A stretch of 64,000 nt of DNA from positions 5,828,001 to 5,892,000 of the forward strand of contig NZ_CP054139.1 in NCBI RefSeq assembly GCF_013283875.1, written 5' to 3'. Source of the DNA: Mucilaginibacter mali. Its GTDB lineage: Bacteria > Bacteroidota > Bacteroidia > Sphingobacteriales > Sphingobacteriaceae. How positions within the stretch are numbered: position 1 is the stretch's first letter; each line of letters opens with the position of its first letter. Below, in pieces: positions 42,720-52,400 of the stretch. The position numbers were made by a program, and so were the translations under genes. The notes below the pieces were generated by a model. The model was not told where the DNA came from, made no database searches, and saw only the letters and a program-made list of their open reading frames with translations.

Positions 42720-44423
42720 CTAAAAATGATCCATGATAAATTTCGTGATTTCCGCTTTCCGTTCAGCGATCAGTTCTTTCGTCCATAAAGGCTCGCCTGG
42801 CGTCATTCGCTGGATCTCCAGTTGCTGCTGGAGATAGGTGTACGTACTGCGCTTTTCGGTGAAGGGCCGGTTACCGATAGAACGGTTATGCGAGGCGGAT
42901 AACAGCAGATAATTACCGAGGCAGTTCACGTACTGGTTCCTGAATTCCTCGTCATAGTCCGGGTAGCCGGCGGCCACGGGTTCGCCGTTAGTAGGCGTTT
43001 GCGGCGCTATATGTTCCAGGTCAGGGAAAGCGATATCGGAGTAGCGCATTTGCGCGTAGCCGGCCTTGCCGCCGCTGCGCAAGAAATTCTCATACTTCCA
43101 TAAAAGGAATTTGGCGGTTGTATGGTTAAGCCCGCCCTGGATGGAGCGTTCGAGTTCCTGCTTGTTCCAATAGGCCCACCACCAGGAATCATAGCTGATA
43201 TCTTTCATCCATCGGATCCGGCCGGTGATATCGCCGATGCCCGGATTTTCCAGCGTGAACTTTTGATATACGTCGTTCAGCCGGGAGGTGATGTCGGCAC
43301 GGGTACCGATGAGCCGGTGCCGCAAGACCAGGATTTCCAGCGCTGCGCATAATTCGGTGACCTGCCTCATGGGCAAACCAAAGAGATAAGCTTTGAGGAC
43401 AAAAGGGACGGCTATGCCGATACCGCCGAGGGTGACGAGTGAATGAATTTCGATCTGTTTTTTTTCATCGGTATTAAAGAAAGCGGTCAAATATTCAAAA
43501 CATTCGGCCAGCGTGCGGGTAAAGCTTTGGATAAACGCGATAGCATTCCCTTCGGACAATATTTTATCAACCCGCTCCGTGGCGCTAGTCTCCCAAAGAG
43601 AATTAAAGAAGACGCGGAGCGTATATACCAGTACATCGTCTTCATTGATGCGGTATTCAATGGAGGATATGGATTTGTAAATCTTCTCGAAACGGGTCTT
43701 CAGTTCGTCTACCAAATCCGTTTTATCACCGTCCGCGTGGAGGTGGATATGGAACATGAACTGGGCCTTCATGATCTCCAGGTTGGAAGGCTTCTTGCCA
43801 CGATTGTTTTGAAAGATGAACATCTGGATCGCTTCAGACTCATTGGCTACAGGATGGGTCGTACAGGAGGCTTCCTGTACGATGGTTAACAGCCGGATTA
43901 GGTGGCTGTCGGTTTTATCATTCAGGTACGCGGTAAAAAAGTCAAAAGCGTCTACAATGCGCTGCGCGGAGGAAGTGTCCAGTCCGCTGGTATTCTTTTT
44001 GGTTTGATCGATCACATAATCGCGGAAAAGCTGGTGATCGTAGTCTACGGTAGTAAAATGATAAGTGGAATTTCGTTTGATCATGTCCTCGTACAACTCC
44101 TGTTCGTGTTCGGTCAGTTTGCGCAAGCTTTTCAGCCGGGTAAAGAGCGCGGCCAGGAAGATGACGATGGAGGTCAGGCGCTGCTGGCCGTCAATGACGC
44201 CGAAACGGTTCTGCTCATGTTTCTCAAACAAAAAATGCCCGAAATAATAGGGCGCCCGCGCACTGCTCTTATGATAATCTTCCAGGTCGGCGATAAACTC
44301 GTTGATTTGTTTGACCGGTTTACTTTTTTCCTTTTCGGTATCCCAGGAATAAGCGCGCTGGTAAGCAGGTACAAAGATCTTATTGCCGGCAAGTACGTTT
44401 CGGATGGTGGTGAGGGTTTCCAT
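42720..44423 (-). CDS. DUF262/DUF1524 protein (GmrSD-type modification-dependent nuclease)
   Basis: 567 residues. The N-terminal DUF262 domain has VPAYQRAYSWD near residue 18 and DGQQRLTS near 78, a ParB-like NTPase fold. The C-terminal DUF1524 domain has the HNH-like EHIAPQ (H471), NCLGNYLLL and NRSIGNRPFTEK (both Asn sets and the Lys). This single-chain layout is that of GmrSD-type type IV restriction enzymes, which cleave modified phage DNA. It stands alone on the minus strand. Confidence 0.85.
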   Translation of the reverse strand: METLTTIRNVLAGNKIFVPAYQRAYSWDTEKEKSKPVKQINEFIADLEDYHKSSARAPYYFGHFLFEKHEQNRFGVIDGQQRLTSIVIFLAALFTRLKSLRKLTEHEQELYEDMIKRNSTYHFTTVDYDHQLFRDYVIDQTKKNTSGLDTSSAQRIVDAFDFFTAYLNDKTDSHLIRLLTIVQEASCTTHPVANESEAIQMFIFQNNRGKKPSNLEIMKAQFMFHIHLHADGDKTDLVDELKTRFEKIYKSISSIEYRINEDDVLVYTLRVFFNSLWETSATERVDKILSEGNAIAFIQSFTRTLAECFEYLTAFFNTDEKKQIEIHSLVTLGGIGIAVPFVLKAYLFGLPMRQVTELCAALEILVLRHRLIGTRADITSRLNDVYQKFTLENPGIGDITGRIRWMKDISYDSWWWAYWNKQELERSIQGGLNHTTAKFLLWKYENFLRSGGKAGYAQMRYSDIAFPDLEHIAPQTPTNGEPVAAGYPDYDEEFRNQYVNCLGNYLLLSASHNRSIGNRPFTEKRSTYTYLQQQLEIQRMTPGEPLWTKELIAERKAEITKFIMDHF

Positions 44424-44593
44424 GAATGGTATAAGGTTTTTAGGTGACCAGTTGCTGGCCAGCGACGGTAAATGTAGGAGAATGGTATCGGCGAAAAATA
44501 CTTATTTAAAAATATTTTTTTGCTTGCCTGTTTTCCTGAATAATTAGGGTACTGGTGTAATTGTTAGTGCAGCTACTTTTATTTTGGCGGCTG

Positions 44594-45673
44594 ATGGACC
44601 AACTGAAGCTAAGCCGTGAAGAGTTGTATGAGCATGTTTGGAGCAAACCTGTCTCTAAACTGGAACAGGAACTATCCCTGAGCAACTGGGATATCAAACA
44701 GTTGTGCAAAAAGATGGAAGTGCCGCTGCCACCGGCAGGTCATTGGTCGCGTATTCAGTACGGCAAACCTATGGAACGCCTGCCCCTGCTGCCGCTTAGT
44801 GCAGACGCACAAGCGGTCTTAACTGCCGAACCTGATTTGCGGGAATCCCGGCAGGTGCATGAGCCACCGATCCTGTTTCCCGGCGAAAAGGAACTGTCCT
44901 TTGCCGTACCTGATCGGTTGGTCAACCCGGATAAACTGATTATTGCGGCCGAACATACGCTGCGTTCACGGATTACTAAACCTAACCCTGAATTCGGCAC
45001 AGTTCATACTGAACTGGGGCAATTGAACATCCGGGTCTCACCGGGCAATATCAACCGTGCCTTGCGCATCATGGATACTTTGGTCAAATGCTGGCGGCGG
45101 CGGGGTTACCGGATCGAATTTGACGGGAGGGATACGCTGGTTTGCCGGCGCAAAGTCCAACAGCGTGTGCGGCTCTGGGAGATCACCACGAAAAGACCGA
45201 AAGAAACGCTGCATGGTTACCAGTTGTATGACCCGACGGGGAAGCTGGCTTTTAAGATGGAATACTATATGGGCAGGGAATGGCGGGACGGCAAACAATT
45301 CCTGGAAGACCAGATCCTGGATATCCTGAACCAGATGGAGATAGCAGGCAGACAATTGGAAAAAGGCTGGGCGGAACACGCGGAACAGGTTGCCCGGCGG
45401 GAGGCTGAGCAGCAGGAAGCGATTGTTAAGAGAGATAGCTTTGTGGATAAAGAAGAGGTGATGAAAACCGGGAAGGTCAGGAAAAAAAAGAAAAAATTTA
45501 AGAAATTACTGAAAGAGGCGAAGCGCTGGAGAGAACTAAAAGTACTGGATGAGTACCTGGCGGCTTTGGTGATGGCGCAATCACCCACACCCTCATTCCT
45601 GGAATGGCTGGCCTGGGCGAAGCATGAACGGGAGGCAGCAGACCCGCTGGCCGGTCTAAGCGTTGATGAGTAG
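44594..45673 (+). CDS. Unknown protein with REELYEHVW N-terminal domain
   Basis: 359 residues from the ATG at 44594. The N-terminal 60 residues have LSREELYEHVWSKPVSKLEQEL, then LCKKMEVPLPPAGHWSRIQYGK, a widely spread but functionally unknown domain that resembles a helix-turn-helix with a PxxGYW/HW end. The middle is beta-rich. The C-terminus is a long Lys/Glu-rich helix (RKKKKKFKKLLKEAKRWRELK), perhaps a nucleic-acid-binding coil. It is followed closely (78 bp) by the co-directional nuclease-like gene. Role unknown. Confidence 0.55.
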   Translation: MDQLKLSREELYEHVWSKPVSKLEQELSLSNWDIKQLCKKMEVPLPPAGHWSRIQYGKPMERLPLLPLSADAQAVLTAEPDLRESRQVHEPPILFPGEKELSFAVPDRLVNPDKLIIAAEHTLRSRITKPNPEFGTVHTELGQLNIRVSPGNINRALRIMDTLVKCWRRRGYRIEFDGRDTLVCRRKVQQRVRLWEITTKRPKETLHGYQLYDPTGKLAFKMEYYMGREWRDGKQFLEDQILDILNQMEIAGRQLEKGWAEHAEQVARREAEQQEAIVKRDSFVDKEEVMKTGKVRKKKKKFKKLLKEAKRWRELKVLDEYLAALVMAQSPTPSFLEWLAWAKHEREAADPLAGLSVDE

Positions 45674-45751
45674 CGGCTCGCCGTTGACTATTAGGTTTTA
45701 TTATTTATCTTGGCTTGAAATCTTTTCCAATTATTGCTTAAACCTAAGCTT

Positions 45752-46645
45752 ATGAGCCTAATCTACTATCTTGACACTACGGTTCCGCCGGACGAATGTG
45801 ATGTCTTTAAGGCGGCGGCAAAAGACAGCTGGGCGCGGATACGCTTTTCCAGGCTGAAACCGCGTTTGAAGATCCATGAGACCACGATCACGCAAAACCT
45901 AGTTTATGAAATGCGCCTGCTGAAATCGCACTTCCCGCATCTGGGCTTTACCCTGTTCGAATCTACGATGGAAGATACCCATGGCGATGACCTGGAACTC
46001 TGCATCATACAGGATGATGGCCAGTTGATCACTTATGCGCTACAGGCCAAGATCATTTATCACCAGTCCACACGTACACGGATCAAGATCAGTAATGGAA
46101 AATACCCGCAGATGCGGCATTATGTGGGTGCAATAAGACGTGAAAACCAGGTGCAGTTATTATTAGACTATGCGCGCCCGCTGGGTTACGTACCGATGTA
46201 TCTGCTTTATAACTATGTCTTTCGGCCGAAAATCAAAAGAGGTATACCGAATGATCTGTTTGGCTGTACAGTGGTCACTGCTCAATACCTGAAAGACAAC
46301 CACGGGCTGGCAGATGGCAACCTGAGCCCCAAAGTTCAATTTACCGACCTGCATCCATCGCCGGCATTTCCCTGGCATGAGCTGATCTGCAAGTTAAGAT
46401 CGCTGGATCAGGCTGACCTGTTAAGCGAACTTGACCTCGTAGGTTACCCGCTCGTATTACGTGACCCGAATGATGCGCTTGATAACCGGGAATGGGTAGA
46501 AGTGGATGTGAGTTCGGATACACCGGATGGCGTAACGCAAAAAGCTTTCGAATCCTTAATCAAGGCAGAGCAGCGGGGTGCCAACGGCAGGGGTTTTCGG
46601 CCCAGGTTCCGTCTTTTATTCCGGCCTGGCGGGGATCTACGGTAA
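45752..46645 (+). CDS. DUF6615-like nuclease-fold protein
   Basis: 297 residues from the ATG at 45752; the open frame to 45734 uses a TTG. It has a PD-(D/E)XK-like arrangement: helix KIHETTITQNLVYEMRLL (Glu), strand TLFESTMEDTHGDDLELCI (Asp), then ITYALQAKII (QAK as the ExK position). This resembles DUF6615. The C-terminal half may be a target-recognition domain. It lies in the cluster of nuclease-like genes and is co-directional with the preceding unknown. Nuclease activity is inferred from these motifs. Confidence 0.6.
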   Translation: MSLIYYLDTTVPPDECDVFKAAAKDSWARIRFSRLKPRLKIHETTITQNLVYEMRLLKSHFPHLGFTLFESTMEDTHGDDLELCIIQDDGQLITYALQAKIIYHQSTRTRIKISNGKYPQMRHYVGAIRRENQVQLLLDYARPLGYVPMYLLYNYVFRPKIKRGIPNDLFGCTVVTAQYLKDNHGLADGNLSPKVQFTDLHPSPAFPWHELICKLRSLDQADLLSELDLVGYPLVLRDPNDALDNREWVEVDVSSDTPDGVTQKAFESLIKAEQRGANGRGFRPRFRLLFRPGGDLR

Positions 46646-46655
46646 CTTTTGAAGA

Positions 46656-47759
46656 TCACGTATGACTTAGCTGGCCGGTTTTCATTGGCCTGGTTAGAAA
46701 TTCAAAACCATTATTGCTGGCAATGGTGATCAGTGGCTGCACCTGTTCCAGAAATTTTTGCTGATCGAGCGGCTGGTTTTCAAGCAGCGGGAACAGGGTC
46801 AGATAATCCTGTAACAATTTATTTTTCGGCGCTTTGTATTTGATGATCTCCACAGCCTGGTTTTGCAGGTTGAAAAATGGCTGAAAGTGCTGGTCTAAAA
46901 TCGGTAGCTTATCGCTTTTACTGCTGTTAAAACTTTGGTCGGCTGGTATGAGGTTCCAGATCAGGTCATGCGACACAAAGGCGTAAGGAATAAAATGCTC
47001 CACGGCATAAGCGCCAACTTGTAAACGGCTATTGGTATAGATGCAATCCACGCTGCCGAGTTCGCCGATCACGATATCCCAGAACCTGCGCTGTTCGGTT
47101 AGGTTTTTCCTGACCGGTATCCTGATCAGCTTATTGGGAATATCCGGAACATTAGGATTTTTAGTTTGCAGGTACATGGCCAGGTTCCAGTAACAAAAGG
47201 CTTTCAAAATACCGGCATTATTTTGTAAATAGACATGCCATTCAGGATTGATCTTGATGTGGTCTTTAAAAACGGCGTAAGGGCAATTATTGGTAAAACT
47301 TTGTGAATACTGATAGGCTAAGGGCTTATCGCTGGCGTTGAACCAAGGGCTTAAAAAACGGTGTGGTACTTCGGCATCAAAGTGCTGCAATGTTTTTGAA
47401 GTGGAACTGTTGGTTGAACTGGAAAGTTGCTGAATGATAGCTGCCCGGCTGGCATCAATCGTAAGGCTTTCGGTTGATCGGATCCGCTCAATAGCCTGTT
47501 GTAATTTATCCTGCTTGCCGAAAGAAACGTGGAAATAATTGACAGTAAACCAGGAATGGGCGACCATTTCGGCAAAAAGATGATGTTTGCTGATGGTGGT
47601 CTCTCCCTGTTCTACCCGTCCGATGATCGCCAGGAACCAATAAAATTTATAGGTCGCTACCGTGTTATTGAAACAAGCGGCTAAGCGGCTGATCGGTAAG
47701 TTTGTTTGGTCTGGCAGGTTCACCAGTCTAAGATAGCAGTTAAAGGCTAATATCTTCAT
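46656..47759 (-). CDS. HNH endonuclease-domain protein
   Basis: 367 residues. The C-terminal third has the HNH motif VEHFIPYAFVSHDLIWNLIP with His at about 255, followed by NSSKSDKLP, where the Asn and Lys match the family (wNL.P...NxxKSd). The N-terminal two thirds are helical and not recognised. It starts 76 bp from the divergent RES-domain gene. Probably a defence nuclease. Confidence 0.75.
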   Translation of the reverse strand: MKILAFNCYLRLVNLPDQTNLPISRLAACFNNTVATYKFYWFLAIIGRVEQGETTISKHHLFAEMVAHSWFTVNYFHVSFGKQDKLQQAIERIRSTESLTIDASRAAIIQQLSSSTNSSTSKTLQHFDAEVPHRFLSPWFNASDKPLAYQYSQSFTNNCPYAVFKDHIKINPEWHVYLQNNAGILKAFCYWNLAMYLQTKNPNVPDIPNKLIRIPVRKNLTEQRRFWDIVIGELGSVDCIYTNSRLQVGAYAVEHFIPYAFVSHDLIWNLIPADQSFNSSKSDKLPILDQHFQPFFNLQNQAVEIIKYKAPKNKLLQDYLTLFPLLENQPLDQQKFLEQVQPLITIASNNGFEFLTRPMKTGQLSHT

Positions 47760-47835
47760 TCCGGGTAATTTTTTAATTGCATCGGTGTTTAGGGATAATG
47801 TTTAAATTAGCGCAAGACCTTGTCCATGTCCAATT

Positions 47836-48702
47836 ATGAATTTCCTAGAGATTTTAAGACATCAAATCACTAACCTGCCAATAGAGCAGCCAGATGGTTT
47901 ATCCTTCAAACAAACAATTACACATAAAATCAGGGAATTCGGTGAAATTGTCGACTCATCTGAAGATTTGAGCGAACCAGTGAACGGCATGACGCTCAAC
48001 CCGGAAATCTTCAAAAAGCGCAATAAAATCTTGCGTGAAGGTATCCTGGATACGATTGAGATCTATTATACAGGCAACCTGCACGGTGCTTATAACCGCC
48101 TGGCTAAATTCATGAAAGATGCCAATACGGACGGCTACTTAAACAAAGAAATGTTCGCCCAGGTGGACAGTAGCTTTTTTCGGATCAGAAAGCATAACGG
48201 CAATTTTCCGTTAACCCGGCCGGAATTGTTTCATATTCCCTTTGATTTGCGGGGAAAGGTCGCCACTCAACGTTACAGTATCCCTGGATTACCTTCGCTC
48301 TATATCTCCAACTCTATCTACACTGCTTGGGAGGAAATGAGGCGGCCGGATTTCAACGAGATACAAGCCATCAAATTAAGTAATAACAGGCCATTGCAAT
48401 TACTCAATTTGCGTTCAGACATCTATTCACGCAATGCTCATGTAACGGATAACGTGTCGTATAACTGGGACCCGTTGTATGCGGTCATGATCTGGCCACT
48501 TATCGCAGCGTGTTCGGTCAAGGTTAAAAACACTTTGGATACGTTTAAACCGGAATACATCATCCCGCAGCTACTACTCCAATGGATCAATAAAAGTAAG
48601 GTGGACGGCATATTGTATTCTTCCACGCACATCGATCTTTCCAAAAGTAAACATGCGGGGGCATTCTATAATATTGTGCTTCCGTCAAATCGTTTGAGTT
48701 AG
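47836..48702 (+). CDS. RES-domain protein (toxin-type), C-terminally frameshifted
   Basis: 288 residues in the first frame. The RES domain shows SFFRIRKHNGNFPLTRPELFHIP, then VATQRYSIPGLPSLYISNSIYTAWEEM, the family's conserved Arg, Tyr/Ser and Glu. RES toxins degrade NAD or act as ADP-ribosyltransferase-like enzymes and are normally held by an Xre-type antitoxin; none is adjacent. The frame ends NIVLPSNRLS, but the next frame continues the homology (see next entry). The lower half of the gene may therefore be lost by a 1-nt deletion near 48683. Confidence 0.7.
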   Translation: MNFLEILRHQITNLPIEQPDGLSFKQTITHKIREFGEIVDSSEDLSEPVNGMTLNPEIFKKRNKILREGILDTIEIYYTGNLHGAYNRLAKFMKDANTDGYLNKEMFAQVDSSFFRIRKHNGNFPLTRPELFHIPFDLRGKVATQRYSIPGLPSLYISNSIYTAWEEMRRPDFNEIQAIKLSNNRPLQLLNLRSDIYSRNAHVTDNVSYNWDPLYAVMIWPLIAACSVKVKNTLDTFKPEYIIPQLLLQWINKSKVDGILYSSTHIDLSKSKHAGAFYNIVLPSNRLS

Positions 48703-48944
48703 AACAGGGTTATTGCGGTCACCTGGCAAGCCTTTTTAAAAGTACCAATGTACTGCCGATGCAGTTACGGCAGTTTTCCAGTTACAGCAACCGCTTTCAT
48801 GACCAGGAAACGATCAGTTCTTTAGTCAATAGTGAGGTACAAGCTATTGAACTTATTGAGGGTAACTTACAACCGTACCATACGACCTATTTTGGCTTAT
48901 TGGAACACAGCCTGGACTTTTTGGAAATGCACGAAATTAATTGA
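48684..48944 (+). pseudogene. Frameshifted tail of the RES-domain gene
   Basis: The plus-strand frame starting at GTC 48684 is open for 86 codons. It begins VKSFELEQGYCGHLASLFKS and ends EFLEMHEIN-like (LDFLEMHEIN). The join NIVLP + VKSFE restores one continuous protein if one base is added between CC and GTC at 48683/48684. In related RES proteins a short Cys-containing tail follows the NxVLPVK motif, as here. An alternative is that this is an independent small gene starting at the ATG at 48759. Confidence 0.55.
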
Positions 48945-49026
48945 TCCGTCAAGTATTAACAGATTGCAGTTTTTTTATTAAATTATTATGCTCCGGCTTT
49001 ACCGGATAAAACTTAATTAAGTATGA

Positions 49027-49419
49027 GTATCATCGCTTGGGCGGCTGGCGGGCTTGATCACGGTGCGGCAACGGCCGGGGACTGCTAAGGGGGTATTATT
49101 CATGACACTGGAAGACGAAACGGGTTCGGCGAATTTAGTGGTCTGGCAGGCTTTGTTTGATAAATACCGCAAAGAGATCGTGCAGTCCAAATTGCTGATG
49201 GTATTCGGAAAATTGCAAATCGCCAATGGGGTGACGCACCTGGTAGTACGCCAGTGTTTTAACCTAAGTGTGTTACTGCGCAGCCTGACGGAAACTGATC
49301 TGCCGCAAACCTTGGCGCGGGGTGATGAAACGACCCAGCCGGTGAATTATGACGGGCGGTCTACGGCACCGGCGGTATCTGCCGAAGGAGCATTTCATAA
49401 GGGGCGTAATTTTCATTAA
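49027..49419 (+). pseudogene. dnaE2: C-terminal fragment of error-prone DNA polymerase DnaE2
   Basis: The open frame after a stop at 49024 reads VSSLGRLAGLITVRQRPGTAKG, then VLFMTLEDETGSANLVVW, KYRKEIVQSKLLMVFGKLQ and HLVVRQCFNLSVLLRSL. This matches the OB-fold C-terminal part of DnaE2 (about the last 130 of about 1050 residues). The polymerase, PHP and finger domains are absent, and no ImuB gene is near. It is therefore a remnant, probably left by the insertion of the surrounding genes. Confidence 0.8.
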
Positions 49420-49482
49420 GCAGCAAGATTGAAATATTTGTTTTATTACTTCGTGGTGCTCAAAAGATAGCAATTAAGCAAC

Positions 49483-52400
49483 TTAGCTAACAAATAAATT
49501 TTTTATTATGTCCTTCTTTTCTTCTGATAAGATTTCCGGAACAATTTTCTGAAGCTCCCGGTAAGTAATTCTGTATCTCTTAATTAATTGTCCAATCACT
49601 TTCTCAATTTGATCCGTCGTCGTAGTTTCAGTTGTAAGAATAAACAAGTTTGTTATAGGATGAATAATAAAACGATCATCTTTCCTTTCCTCCATAGCAG
49701 CCAAACAACTACTAATTCCTTCTTGATATAAATGTTCTTTCCTGAATTTGATTATAATATGAGCTATATTATTATAAATTTTCCCTTTGCTCCAAGCATC
49801 GTCATTACTAAACTCCAATGCTGACTGATAACATTCATACGCCTTTTCAAAATTGCCTTCTCTACTGTAGCAATTAGCCTTAATATTAAAAAAGTCATTG
49901 GGGTAGTTCTCAGGTTTGATGATACTGAGCATTTCAAATGCCGCATTGGTTTCACCCGCCGCTTCAAAAGTCCTTGCGTATAACATGCGAATAGAATCAG
50001 CGGGGTCAGTCAAGTCATTTTTAAGATAAGCAAGATTTGGAAAAATAAACCTATCCATAATTTCTTTACCCTTTTCTCCCAGCAAAAGGCAGTCTTTAAT
50101 AATTGCATTATTTAAATGGTAGGAAAAAATGCTCTCAATACTTTTTCTTTTAAACAATGATTCAAAATAAGGAACAGCTACCTTTTGAACCTTATTGCTA
50201 AAAGAGGTAACTGACAAGGAGTCTATTTTAATCGCATTATTTTCAAAAGGTTTAGCATACGATTTATAAGAGAACCCTTCAACTGCTTTATTTTTAAGAA
50301 TGGAAATATATTCGGCTGCCTTCTCTTTTACCTTTTTTGACTCTGCCACATTCTTTTTTTCCGCAATCAGTTGTGTAACACGTTCTCGCTCACGCTCAAA
50401 AAGTTCAACAAACTCAATTAATTCGGGTTCTTTCCTGAAATAATTGAGCCAGGATAAATAATCCGGAGGGTTCAAATTTGCCTCACTACAAGTTTCAAGA
50501 ACGCCTCTTATGAGACTAAAGTCTTTCAAATCTCCTTTTCGATACAAACCTTTAGCTAAATAGCGAGCGCTCCACAACGCCGCTCTGCGATCTCCAAATG
50601 CAATCAACAGGTCATGGGCTTTTTGTAGGTGAGATACGGCTCGATTATTATCCTTTTGTTTAAGGTAAATCATTCCAATCCGAATATGGGCAACGCCAAT
50701 GATTTGCTGTGAAAGTATAATAGCGTCTTGTAGCGTATTTTCATTAATTTCAAGCGCTTTCTCAAATTCACCGTCGAGGATAAAATAACCTGATAATAAA
50801 GAAATTGCATGGAGCCTTAAATTCCATTCCAATTCCCTAGGTTTAAATAGGGCCAGTGTGTGTTCAAGTACCTGCCTTGCAATTTGATGATCAATCAAGG
50901 TGTCCAAATAATCTGAATACAACTGAAAAGATTTGATAAAAAAGCTGATACAATCCTGATTTCGCAAATCATAGGGCTTCATTTTTAATGAACGATCAAG
51001 ACAATGATAAATGTAATCTACTCCTTCATCAAATCTACCCGCAATAAAGGCTGCATGCGCTAAATGATAATCGAGCCATATGTCGTAATAGAAAGGTTCA
51101 ATCTGGCTTTTTACTTGATTGTCTCTTTGATTTCTAAGAAGAACATCCAATTGGCTGTACATTAGGTTGCTTTTAAAAAGAGCCACTTTGCTTTTTATAA
51201 GAGATAATGCCAATTTAAAATTACCAGCCTGCTGAAAATGTGTAATTGCTTTATAATTTCTTTTCGCGACTTCTCCGTCACTATCTGAATCGTTGCTTTC
51301 TTTGTTATCGGACAATAAAAATTTGCCAGATAAGGCATGATATTTTACTTTATTCTCAATTGAAATTAGCGGTAGTAAAAACTCCCTGACCGTACCAGAC
51401 AATTCAAAAAAACCGGCACCTATTGTTTGAATAATATTCTCCTGATATAGTTTATGGATAGTATCGTCGGCAAATGTGTAATTGATTTCGTTTGTAAAAA
51501 AGAGCAGGGTGTCAAGTTTAAATGGCTCATTTAACACACATAAAATTCTAAGCAACTCATTTTCACTCTCATTTATGCGTTCAATTATTTCACTTACCTG
51601 TCTTTCCATTGTTGTGAAATTTAGTGGTTTCTTATATAGGTCATTTATATCTTCCTGAATGCCAATCTTGTTAAGATATTGCATAATAAAATAGGGCAAG
51701 CCTGTTGTCCAGGTCAAGATGTCTTGGATAATCGCCGGAACAATAGGAAATTTTTTGGTTTTAAGAAGTTCCGTAAGCTCTAACCGGTCAAAGGGTGTTA
51801 TTTCTATTTTATTTGCACCGGTAGAAACATTTAATTTTTCATTTTTTCTTTGGATGATAAACAAGCGTGCTAACCCAACAAAATGTGAAAAGCTATTTAA
51901 GAAATCGAGAAAAGTATAAAGGTTAGCTTTTTCAAAATCATCAAAGACGGCAATAAAATCCTTTTCTCGAATGTACTCAAAGGCTTCAGTTATTTTTCCA
52001 TAATCTGTGGGAGATTTTAAAGTATATATTTCCCTCGAAAAATCTCCCAAAAAGGAAGTTAAAGTATAGTTATCATCACATGTCGTCCATAAGACCCGTC
52101 TGTAAACGCCTTTTTCTATGGCTTCTGTAAGAAAATCGCTTACAATAAAAGTTTTACCAGTTTTCGGTGAACCTTCAATAAAAACTACTTTGTTTTTACC
52201 TCGTGCATCTTCAAGTGCGTTATAATAAGACTTTCTGCGAAAAGGATGATTAAATCTCCTTAGAGCAAAAGGCTTTAATGATTCCAATTCGGCATGCTTT
52301 ACCGACTCCAACATTGCGTGCTCCAATTCAAGTTGGATGGTGAATTTTTTTAGATAAGCATCCCAATAGCGTGAGTCACTGATGCGGTTATTTTTTAAAT

